DNA of 7,389 bases from Acidimicrobiia bacterium (GTDB lineage: Bacteria; Actinomycetota; Acidimicrobiia; Acidimicrobiales; Poriferisodalaceae). Made by a program: the position numbers and the translations under genes. The stretch covers positions 1 to 7,389 of the forward strand of contig JALSTE010000737.1 in NCBI GenBank assembly GCA_026983855.1, written 5' to 3'. Below are positions 1 to 5,209 of the stretch, one piece after another (within the stretch, counting starts at the first letter, position 1; every line of letters begins with the position of its first letter). Under the pieces are notes generated by a model. The model did no database searches, was not told where the DNA came from, and worked only from the letters and a program-made list of their open reading frames with translations.

Positions 1-225
1 TTCGAGGACCTGGAGCGCTCCAGCCCCGAGGAGATCAGGGATCAGGTGGCTGTCGTGGCCCGCTTCGGCCGGAACCTGGCCCGGGCGGCGGTGGACACCC
101 AGCAGGCCGATTCCTTCGATCGGGCCACCGCCCTGGCCACGGCCTCGGCCGACGAACCCGAGGTGGCCGCCGCCCTGGACCAGCTCAGGGCCTGGGAGAC
201 CCGCAACTGCACCACCGCCCCCTGA
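1..225 (+). CDS. 3' end of a hypothetical, probably exported helical protein (partial)
   Basis: Frame 1 is open from the window edge to a TGA at 223-225 and gives 74 residues; the start lies outside the window. The segment is rich in Ala, Glu, Asp, Gln and Arg and reads as two or three amphipathic helices. It contains an E-V-A-A-A-L-D-Q-L motif and ends with a single Cys in an R-N-C-T-T-A-P tail. Short actinobacterial secreted or lipoprotein-like helical proteins often end with a Pro-Glu-x-x-x-A helix followed by an N-C motif near the C-terminus, and this one resembles them, but I do not recognise a named family. Codon use (G/C at third positions) fits a real gene. It converges on clpP with a 75-bp gap. 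I assign no function. Confidence 0.6.
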   Translation, partial: FEDLERSSPEEIRDQVAVVARFGRNLARAAVDTQQADSFDRATALATASADEPEVAAALDQLRAWETRNCTTAP

Positions 226-300
226 CCACCGGTCACCATCCGCTGTGGCCGGTACGGGGGTTCCCGCCCAACACGGAAACCGGGGAGTCGCCGCCGACGA

Positions 301-933
301 TCAGGCGTCTTCGGCCTCGTCGGAATCCGACGAGATGGCCTCGATGTCGTGACGATTGGCGATCACGTGGTCGACCAGGCCGTACTCCCGGGCCTGCTCG
401 GCGGTGAACCAGCGGTCCCGCTCGGAGTCCTGTTGGATCTGCTCGACACTCTGCCCGCTGTGGAATGCGATGCGCTCGGCCATCAACTTCTTGATGTAGG
501 CCATCTGCTCGGCCTGGATCAGGATGTCGGAGGCCTGACCCCGCACACCACCCGAGGGCTGGTGCATCATCACCCGGGCGTGGGGGAGGCAGAAACGCTT
601 GCCGGGGGCCCCCGCCGTCAGGAGGAACTGACCCATCGAGGCCGCCATCCCCATGCACAGGGTCCCCACGTCGCAGGAGACGAACTCCATCGTGTCGTAG
701 ATGGCCATACCGGCCGATATCGAACCACCCGGCGAGTTGATGTAGAGCCAGATGTCCTTGTTGGGATCCTGGCCCTCGAGAAAGAGGATCTGGGCCGCCA
801 CCAGGTTGGCGCTGTCGTCGTCCACCTCGGTCCCCAGGAACACGATCCGGTTGGCCAGGAGCTTGGTGTAGATCTCATAGGGAGAGCCCTGTCCGCTCGG
901 GGCAAGGGCGGTGGGATCAGTGCTGGGAGACAT
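301..933 (-). CDS. clpP: ATP-dependent Clp protease proteolytic subunit (ClpP1-like)
   Basis: This is the serine peptidase subunit of the cytoplasmic Clp protease, which forms a tetradecameric barrel fed by a ClpX or ClpC unfoldase. The 210-residue product has the family's usual length. The catalytic triad is visible: Ser99 in G-M-A-A-S-M-G, His124 in M-M-H-Q-P-S-G-G, and Asp173 in E-R-D-R-W-F. The N-P-G-G-type oxyanion region (I-N-S-P-G-G-S-I-S-A-G-M, about 65-76) is intact. These motifs match actinobacterial ClpP1 better than ClpP2. The ATG at 931-933 is preceded by a GAGG-like ribosome site; the frame stays open to 1068, but that extension is not ClpP-like. The C-terminus is acidic (S-D-S-D-E-A-E-D-A). 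No second clpP or clpX is adjacent in the window, although actinobacteria often carry clpP1-clpP2 in tandem, so a paralogue may exist elsewhere. Confidence 0.96.
   Translation of the reverse strand: MSPSTDPTALAPSGQGSPYEIYTKLLANRIVFLGTEVDDDSANLVAAQILFLEGQDPNKDIWLYINSPGGSISAGMAIYDTMEFVSCDVGTLCMGMAASMGQFLLTAGAPGKRFCLPHARVMMHQPSGGVRGQASDILIQAEQMAYIKKLMAERIAFHSGQSVEQIQQDSERDRWFTAEQAREYGLVDHVIANRHDIEAISSDSDEAEDA
316..334. repeat. Perfect inverted repeat inside the clpP 3' end
   Basis: CTCGTCGGAATCCGACGAG can fold with eight or nine base pairs and a minimal loop. It encodes part of the acidic C-terminal tail of ClpP and ends about 16 bp before the clpP stop codon. It also lies about 90 bp beyond the stop of the convergent upstream gene, so it could serve either transcript as a 3' hairpin. 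No T tract follows on either strand. Confidence 0.4.
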
Positions 934-1021
934 CTTCGACCTCGTGTCGGCTGGTGGCAACTGGCTTGGCTGACCCCCCAAGGCTACCGGTCGGACCCCA
1001 TCACCCCATGCCACCTCGCGC

Positions 1022-1034
1022 GGCCCGACGGGCC
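1022..1034. repeat. Small GC hairpin next to the main terminator-like hairpin
   Basis: A GGCCC-gac-GGGCC stem-loop (five pairs, three-base loop) lies 2 bp from the much stronger inverted repeat at 1037-1066. Reading in the direction of the molybdoenzyme operon it comes second, so the two could act as tandem hairpins after that operon. It is short enough to be chance at this GC content. Confidence 0.3.
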
Positions 1035-1036
1035 AC

Positions 1037-1066
1037 GGCCACCCCGAACCGTGGTTCGGGGTGGCC
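1037..1066 (-). terminator. Strong hairpin, probable terminator of the Rieske/molybdoenzyme operon
   Basis: Two 14-nt arms, GGCCACCCCGAACC and its exact reverse complement, flank a 2-nt centre, giving an almost perfect 30-nt hairpin. It begins 32 bp past the stop codon of the molybdoenzyme gene and about 100 bp upstream of the clpP start, where a terminator would separate the two transcription units. There is no run of T after it on the minus strand. That is common for terminators in very high-GC actinobacteria but leaves its mode of action uncertain. Confidence 0.65.
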
Positions 1067-1098
1067 ACCTCCGGGGATCACTCTCGCGGTTCCGGCGT

Positions 1099-3579
1099 TC
1101 ATCCTCCCTGAGGGGCCAGATTCCGGGGAACGAACGACATGATCCGCCCCAGTTCGGTCGAACCGGTCCTGGTCAGCCTCCCCTTGCCCAGCTTGAAGTT
1201 GTACCTGCGGGCTATGGGCTGCAGGGTGCTGTCGGCCGACGTCAGGGAGTTGGCCGGGGAGCCGGGGAAGTTGAAGTAGACGAACGTCACACCCGGGGGA
1301 ACCGAGTCCGAGATGTAGGCCACGGCCGATACCGCCCCGGTGGTCCTGTTGCCGAGTTGGTCCAGCACGTTGTCGGACTCGATGCTCAGCATGTCGCCAC
1401 TCTCTATCCCCCGGGCCCCGGCGTCCTCGGGGTTCACCTCGATGAAGTTCACCGGCCAGCGCTCGCGCGATATCGCCCGACGAACGTGGTCGAACATGTT
1501 GTTCCACACCGCGTTCACCCGACCGTTGAGCACCCAGACCTCTCCCTTGGAGGTGTCGGGACCGATGGCCGCGTTCCGGGCCTTCACGGTGGCCCAGTCG
1601 GGACGGATGAAATTCAGCTTGCCGCTGTCGCTCTTGAACTTGAGGTTCTCGTGCAGACGTACCGTCTCGGTCAGCTCACCCCCGTCGTCCCGGCCGAGGG
1701 GGGTCTGCAGGCCCTTGTTGCCGTAGCTGCGCAGCAGGTCGTGGGCCTTGACCCCGTCCTCCCGGGCCTTCTCGACCAGGGCCAGGAAGTTCCGTCGTCC
1801 CCCCTCGGAGCGGGGTCCGGCGGCCTCGAAGATGTCGTTGGACTCCTTCCAGTCGAAGCCCTCGAATCCCATCCTCTGGGCCACCTGGGCGAACGCCCAC
1901 CAGTCGGGCTTGGCCTCCCCGGGGGGATCCATGAACTTCTCGTAGATCCTGAGCCGTCTCTCGGCGTTGTTGCGGGCGAAGGTCTCCTCCCCCCAGGTGG
2001 CGGCCGGCAGGATGATGTCGGCGTACTCCGTGGAGTCGTTCAGGTAGATGTCGGACTGCACGATGACCATGCCCCCCGCATCCATGCGGGCCCGGAGCTG
2101 GGCCTCGGCCGTGGCCGGGTCGGTTGAGGTCACCTGGGGGCCGCGACGCACCAGCTCGGCCACCTTGGCGATCAGGGCGTGGCTGGCGCCCATGGCGCCC
2201 AGCCAGTTGGTCCCCACTATCCAGCGCATACGGGTGTTGCCCTGTACGAGCCACTCCTCGGTGTCCATCTCGATGGGGTGACCCTCAAAGGAGTGGGGTG
2301 ACTTCTCCAGGGGATAGCCCGCTCCGCTCTGGCCACCGCGCTGGTGTCCACCCATGCGGGAGGTGGCCCGCCCCGGACGACCCGTGGCCCCGAGCAACAC
2401 ACCGAGGTTGCCGATCACGGCGGTGTTCTCGTAGTTGTGGGACCAGTAGAGGCCCTTCTCGAACAGCAGCATGGTCTTGGGCTGGGGTCCGTCACCGCCG
2501 GAGAGGATCTCGGCCGCCTTCTTGATGTCGTCGGCGGGGACACCGGTGATCTCCTGGGCCCGGTCCAGGGCGAAGTCCGGCTCGGCCATGATGAAGTCCC
2601 GGAACTCCTGGGCCGTCTGGCCGAACAACTGCTTGCGGTACTTGCTCTCCTGGTCCAGTTCCTCCCGACTGGCGACGTAGGAGTCGACGAACTCGGTGTC
2701 CTCCCAGCCATTGGCCAGGATCTCCCGGGCCAGGGCGCTGAACAGAACCACGTCGGTACCGGGGGTGAGCTGCAGGTGCATCCCCCCGTGGTTCAGGGCG
2801 TACTGGGCGGTGAACGTCCGGCGGGGGTCGATGTAGATCAGCTGGGCCCCACCGGCCGCCGTCCAGGTGGTGAAGCGAACCGACTTGGTCTCATAGGGAT
2901 CGGATCCGGCGATGAGGATGACGTCGGCCTCCTTGTCGTCCTCGAAGGCCGAACCGAAGGCGTCGATTCCGACGTCGGAGAGTCCGGGAACGTCGTCACC
3001 CGCGGCCGGGGCGTGGTGGGGGGAGTAGTTCGGGGTGCCTATGGCCCCCCGAGCCAGCTTCGACCCGGCGAAGACGTTCTCGTAGTACTGGTAGGAGTAG
3101 ATCTTCATGCCCCAGGCCAGCTCACCGAACGTGTCGATGGTGTAGCGGGACAGATTGGCGATCAGATCCAGGGCCATGTCCCAGGGAATGGGCACCAGCT
3201 CGCCCCTGACCCTCAACAGGGGTCGCTGGAGGCGGTCGGCGGTGAGCCCCTCGGGGTTGTAGATCTTCTTGGCCAGGGCCCCACCGCGGATGCTGTGGGT
3301 GCCCCCGATGTTGACCACCTCCATGTCGGCGTCGGGGAGGACGATGACGTTGTGGGGACTGCCGTCGATCTCGGTGACGGTGTGCATCTCCTCCGAGGGC
3401 CAGAAGCCCGACAGGGCACCGACGGGGATGTCCCTGCCGTAGGCGTTGTCGGCCGCATCCCTCCCTCCGTCGCGACCCACGGGCCACGAATAGACCTTGT
3501 AGGCACAGGCCACGGGGCAGTACTCGCAGCAGGTGATGTTGACCTTGGCGTCAACCGGTGGAATTGGAACGTTGCTCAT
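1099..3579 (-). CDS. Molybdopterin oxidoreductase of the AioA/IdrA clade (arsenite-oxidase-like large subunit)
   Basis: The 826-residue protein has the length and motif order of the arsenite oxidase large subunit, a DMSO-reductase-family enzyme holding a bis-MGD molybdenum centre and one Fe-S cluster. Cys18, Cys21 and Cys25 followed by Ser96 give C-x2-C-x3-C-x70-S, the Aio/Idr pattern for a [3Fe-4S] cluster. The K-V-Y-S-W-P and S-I-R-G-G segments, R-M-G-G-H-Q (408-413), E-K-F-M-D-P-P-G (547-554) and F-E-G-F-D-W-K (572-578) also resemble AioA. R408 and H412 correspond to the AioA arsenite-binding Arg419 and His423. By eye, the other two ligands (His195, Glu203) align with Pro198 and Ala207, and residues 184-206 contain no Cys. 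It has no signal peptide and is probably exported folded with the Tat-bearing Rieske partner encoded just upstream. Iodate, arsenite or another oxyanion are possible substrates; none is proven. Confidence 0.9.
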   Translation of the reverse strand: MSNVPIPPVDAKVNITCCEYCPVACAYKVYSWPVGRDGGRDAADNAYGRDIPVGALSGFWPSEEMHTVTEIDGSPHNVIVLPDADMEVVNIGGTHSIRGGALAKKIYNPEGLTADRLQRPLLRVRGELVPIPWDMALDLIANLSRYTIDTFGELAWGMKIYSYQYYENVFAGSKLARGAIGTPNYSPHHAPAAGDDVPGLSDVGIDAFGSAFEDDKEADVILIAGSDPYETKSVRFTTWTAAGGAQLIYIDPRRTFTAQYALNHGGMHLQLTPGTDVVLFSALAREILANGWEDTEFVDSYVASREELDQESKYRKQLFGQTAQEFRDFIMAEPDFALDRAQEITGVPADDIKKAAEILSGGDGPQPKTMLLFEKGLYWSHNYENTAVIGNLGVLLGATGRPGRATSRMGGHQRGGQSGAGYPLEKSPHSFEGHPIEMDTEEWLVQGNTRMRWIVGTNWLGAMGASHALIAKVAELVRRGPQVTSTDPATAEAQLRARMDAGGMVIVQSDIYLNDSTEYADIILPAATWGEETFARNNAERRLRIYEKFMDPPGEAKPDWWAFAQVAQRMGFEGFDWKESNDIFEAAGPRSEGGRRNFLALVEKAREDGVKAHDLLRSYGNKGLQTPLGRDDGGELTETVRLHENLKFKSDSGKLNFIRPDWATVKARNAAIGPDTSKGEVWVLNGRVNAVWNNMFDHVRRAISRERWPVNFIEVNPEDAGARGIESGDMLSIESDNVLDQLGNRTTGAVSAVAYISDSVPPGVTFVYFNFPGSPANSLTSADSTLQPIARRYNFKLGKGRLTRTGSTELGRIMSFVPRNLAPQGG

Positions 3580-3592
3580 CTCGATCTCCTCA
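3580..3592 (-). promoter_or_regulatory. Ribosome binding site overlapping the Rieske stop codon
   Basis: On the minus strand the sequence reads TGAGGAGATCGAGATG. The TGA that ends the Rieske gene runs directly into a GAGGAG ribosome site seven or eight bases before the molybdoenzyme ATG. This arrangement fixes the start of the large subunit and suggests translational coupling, which would keep the two subunits near equal amounts. Confidence 0.8.
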
Positions 3593-4225
3593 GGCGACCG
3601 GCTCGCCGCCGGCGAGGTTGTCGTCGTGTCCGTAGATCAACCGGTCGACCCCGACCGCGAATATGTCGTCGCCGTCCATCTCGAGGATGACCCTCGGCAG
3701 CTTCTCGGTGGCGTGACCGAGGGTGACCTCCCCGTCGAGGGTCAGATCGAAGGTGGTGAAGTGACAGGGACACGGTCCCAACACCTTGTGCTGACCGTCG
3801 TAGTCGGTGAGCACACAACCCATGTGGGTGCACTGGTTGGAGTAGGCCACCACGTCACCGTCGGGTCCGACGCCGCCGCGGGCCGGCCGACCCAGCTTCA
3901 CCAGCAGGTTGCCCTGGCCCTTGAGCGGGTACTCGAACATCACCGGGGTGTCGACCTCCAGTGAGCCCATCGAGGCCACCATCACCCTCGGGTAGCCCTG
4001 CGCCGTCTCGACCGGGGGAGCCGTCTCCCCACCCCCGGGGGCCTCGGTGGTGGTCGTCGTGCTCGTGGTTGTGGTCGTACCCGTCGTCGGCGGAGCCGCT
4101 CCACCCCCCTCCGAACCGTCGTTCCTCGACGAGATCGCAATGGGCACCACCACCCCCGCGGCGGCCGTCGCCCCCGCCGCTCCGCCCAAGAACAGGAATT
4201 CACGCCTACTGAGTGGCACGCCCAT
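3590..4225 (-). CDS. Rieske [2Fe-2S] subunit with Tat signal (AioB/IdrB-like)
   Basis: This is the small electron-transfer subunit of an Aio-type complex, acting outside the cytoplasmic membrane. The start at 4225 gives 211 residues opening with S-R-R-E-F-L-F-L-G-G-A-A, a twin-arginine signal (R7, R8) with a hydrophobic stretch to about residue 32; a GGAAAGG site lies 5 nt upstream, whereas the longer 4282 start lacks one. A Thr/Gly/Pro linker rich in Thr (about 45-75) follows. The Rieske domain has C132-T-H134 and C152-P-C154-H155 as cluster ligands (C-x-H-x17-C-x2-H). C137 and C154 are placed for the disulfide typical of higher-potential Rieske clusters. The ends L-P-R-V-I-L and V-G-V-D-R-L-I-Y-G strongly resemble AioB. 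No clear signal-peptidase site is visible, so it may stay anchored. It is the first gene of the operon with the molybdoenzyme. Confidence 0.92.
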   Translation of the reverse strand: MGVPLSRREFLFLGGAAGATAAAGVVVPIAISSRNDGSEGGGAAPPTTGTTTTTSTTTTTEAPGGGETAPPVETAQGYPRVMVASMGSLEVDTPVMFEYPLKGQGNLLVKLGRPARGGVGPDGDVVAYSNQCTHMGCVLTDYDGQHKVLGPCPCHFTTFDLTLDGEVTLGHATEKLPRVILEMDGDDIFAVGVDRLIYGHDDNLAGGEPVA

Positions 4226-4230
4226 ACCTA

Positions 4231-4243
4231 CCTTTCCTCTCCT
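4231..4243 (-). promoter_or_regulatory. Ribosome binding site of the Rieske gene
   Basis: The minus strand carries the purine run AGGAGAGGAAAGG, ending 5 nt before the ATG at 4225. It supports that start over the upstream in-frame ATG at 4282. Confidence 0.65.
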
Positions 4244-4298
4244 GGGGACGGTACGGAAATCGCCTCCGGTGCCCCACGGCACAGAGGCCCGTCGCCCC

Positions 4299-4312
4299 GG
4301 GACCTAAGTCCC
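4299..4312. promoter_or_regulatory. DosR/DevR-type box 1 (Rieske side)
   Basis: GGGACCTAAGTCCC is an inverted repeat (GGGAC-n4-GTCCC). Read on the minus strand it is GGGACTTAGGTCCC, which fits the core of the mycobacterial DosR consensus TTSGGGACTWWAGTCCCSAA at 13 of 14 positions. The S positions on each side also fit. It lies about 74 bp upstream of the Rieske start codon, a plausible activator position. An identical copy occurs at 4460, and a DosR-like regulator is encoded at 5210-5863. Confidence 0.75.
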
Positions 4313-4376
4313 GACTCTCGATCGGCGGGTGCGGCGGAGTCCTCCGGGAGAGCCCGGTGAATCGACCGTTGGACCC

Positions 4377-4390
4377 GGGAATGAGGTCCG
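4377..4390. promoter_or_regulatory. Possible degenerate third DosR-type box
   Basis: GGGAATGAGGTCCG matches GGGACTTAGGTCCC (the minus-strand reading of boxes 1 and 2) at 11 of 14 positions. It lies nearly midway between them (78 bp from one, 83 bp from the other). The right half-site is damaged. DosR is known to bind weaker secondary sites cooperatively, but a chance match in this G/C-rich stretch is possible. Confidence 0.3.
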
Positions 4391-4459
4391 TCCCTCCCGG
4401 CCATGAGTCCCGGGGGCCGACGGTGTCGGGCCCGGGCCTCGGGCAACGGTACGATCGAG

Positions 4460-4473
4460 GGGACCTAAGTCCC
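4460..4473. promoter_or_regulatory. DosR/DevR-type box 2 (cytochrome side)
   Basis: This is a second exact copy of GGGACCTAAGTCCC, 161 bp from box 1. It ends 27 bp before the preferred cytochrome start at 4501, so it would overlap the -35 region of a promoter with a short leader, as at several known DosR-activated promoters. TATGCC at 4476-4481 is a weak -10 candidate. The box ends only 3 bp before the alternative ATG at 4477, which argues against that start if the site is an activator site. Confidence 0.75.
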
Positions 4474-4500
4474 TGTATGCCCCCACCGACAAAGAGCACA

Positions 4501-5013
4501 ATGCCCACGATGTCATCTCCACAGCAGAGTCCCGAAGACCAACCCGTCGAAGCCCCCTGGTTCACCTTCGCCAAGGGAGCGGCCATAGTGTTCCTGGCCA
4601 CGATCGTGATCGCCGTGGTGGCGATCACCCTCACCTCGGGCGACAACACCGGCACCACCACGGCCGGCTCGGGTTCGGGGTCCGCCGCCGAGGCCCCGGC
4701 CACCACCGTGGCCGAGGATACGGGGGGTGGGGCGAGTGAGACGCCGGAGGCCCCGGCCGCGCCGACGGCCGACATGGCCCTGGGTCAGACGGTCTTCGAG
4801 GCCAACTGCGCCGTCTGTCACGGACAGAACGGTGAGGGCCTGGTCGGACCCCAGCTCGGGGGCGGGGCCGCCGTGGCCAACTTCCCCGATCCCGCCGACC
4901 AGATAGCGGTGGTCACCGACGGCCGTGGCGGCATGCCCGCTTGGGGCTCGAGCCTCAGCGAGGAGGAGATCGCCGCCGTCGTCGCCTATGAGCGCGAGGG
5001 TCTCTCGGGCTGA
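4501..5013 (+). CDS. Membrane-anchored monohaem cytochrome c
   Basis: The 170-residue product has a short cytoplasmic N-terminus and one hydrophobic segment at about 24-45 that should act as an uncleaved anchor. A Gly/Ser/Thr/Ala/Pro/Glu linker (about 47-90) then leads to a small class I cytochrome c domain (about 92-168). Haem binding is shown by C103-A-V-C106-H107, and Met145 in G-G-M-P-A-W-G is the probable distal ligand. The last helix (L-S-E-E-E-I-A-A-V-V-A-Y) is typical of this family. It is probably the electron carrier between the Rieske/molybdoenzyme complex and the respiratory chain, since it is divergent from that operon and shares a promoter region with it. In-frame ATGs at 4477, 4501 and 4510 are all possible. 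I chose 4501 for its AAAGAG site and the position of box 2. Confidence 0.88.
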   Translation: MPTMSSPQQSPEDQPVEAPWFTFAKGAAIVFLATIVIAVVAITLTSGDNTGTTTAGSGSGSAAEAPATTVAEDTGGGASETPEAPAAPTADMALGQTVFEANCAVCHGQNGEGLVGPQLGGGAAVANFPDPADQIAVVTDGRGGMPAWGSSLSEEEIAAVVAYEREGLSG

Positions 5014-5058
5014 TTCCCACCCCGTCCATCAGGCGTCGCCGCCCGTGGGCCCCGTCGA

Positions 5059-5079
5059 CGTCTCCCCGATCCAGAGACG
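5059..5079. terminator. Weak hairpin after the cytochrome gene
   Basis: CGTCTC and GAGACG flank a 9-nt loop, 45 bp past the cytochrome stop. The right arm lies inside the first copy of the 31-bp direct repeat, and the second copy cannot form the same hairpin. It could terminate transcription, but six pairs without a T tract is weak evidence. Confidence 0.3.
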
Positions 5080-5094
5080 CCAGGGCCGGTGAGC
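5064..5094. repeat. 31-bp direct repeat, copy 1
   Basis: This 31-bp sequence (starting CCCCGATCCAGAGACGCC, ending CCGGTGAGC) recurs without mismatch at 5126-5156. Both copies sit in the 196-bp gap between the convergent cytochrome c and response regulator genes. The flanks on both sides differ at once, so the duplication is sharply bounded. Confidence 0.9.
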
Positions 5095-5106
5095 GGTCAG
5101 GCGGAT

Positions 5107-5125
5107 GACCACCGACGGTGTGGTC
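5107..5125. repeat. Inverted repeat in the spacer between the direct repeats
   Basis: GACCAC (5107-5112) and GTGGTC (5120-5125) can pair around a 7-nt loop and end exactly where copy 2 of the direct repeat begins. It could be a bidirectional transcription end between the two convergent genes. The stem is only six pairs. Confidence 0.3.
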
Positions 5126-5156
5126 CCCCGATCCAGAGACGCCAGGGCCGGTGAGC
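5126..5156. repeat. 31-bp direct repeat, copy 2
   Basis: This is the exact second copy of the repeat at 5064-5094, offset by 62 bp with a 31-bp spacer. The spacer equals the repeat in length but not in sequence. It ends 53 bp before the response regulator stop codon. Confidence 0.9.
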
Positions 5157-5209
5157 TGGCTGGTCGGGTGGTTGGTGCCCCGGCCGGGCTGGACCCACCG
5201 ACCGGGGGT

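Noticed and set aside
249..283. Possible hairpin between the first gene and clpP (CCGGT ... ACCGG).
   Set aside because: Only five outer pairs with a poorly paired interior; not convincing as a terminator.
934..1068. Longer N-terminus for ClpP from the ATG at 1068.
   Set aside because: The extension is Pro/Gly/Trp-rich, overlaps the operon hairpin and has no ClpP similarity; the ATG at 933 has a ribosome site.
349..2127. Long plus-strand open frame opposite clpP and the molybdoenzyme gene.
   Set aside because: It is a shadow of the minus-strand genes caused by high GC; the product has no domain pattern and crosses a terminator and two genes with clear families.
1099..3579. Nitrate reductase or formate dehydrogenase as the identity of the molybdoenzyme.
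   Set aside because: The fourth cluster ligand is Ser, not Cys; there is no Cys or selenocysteine candidate ligand in the pocket segment; and the partner is an AioB-like Rieske protein, which fits the Aio/Idr clade.
2344..3690. Long plus-strand open frame opposite the molybdoenzyme and Rieske genes.
   Set aside because: Also an antisense shadow; its Gly/Val/Asp-rich composition mirrors the codon pattern of the real genes.
1099..4225. Straight annotation as arsenite oxidase aioBA.
   Set aside because: The fold and partner fit, but two of the four arsenite-binding positions appear changed and no arsenic gene is nearby, so I kept the substrate open and left the symbols blank.
4429..4438. Palindrome GGCCCGGGCC in the divergent promoter region as an operator.
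   Set aside because: A pure G/C palindrome of this length is expected by chance at this base composition, and it is not repeated.
5064..5156. A minimal CRISPR array (31-bp repeat, 31-bp spacer).
   Set aside because: Only two repeats and one spacer are present, with no cas genes nearby; the spacer itself contains an inverted repeat ending exactly at copy 2. A simple duplication or paired regulatory element is more likely.
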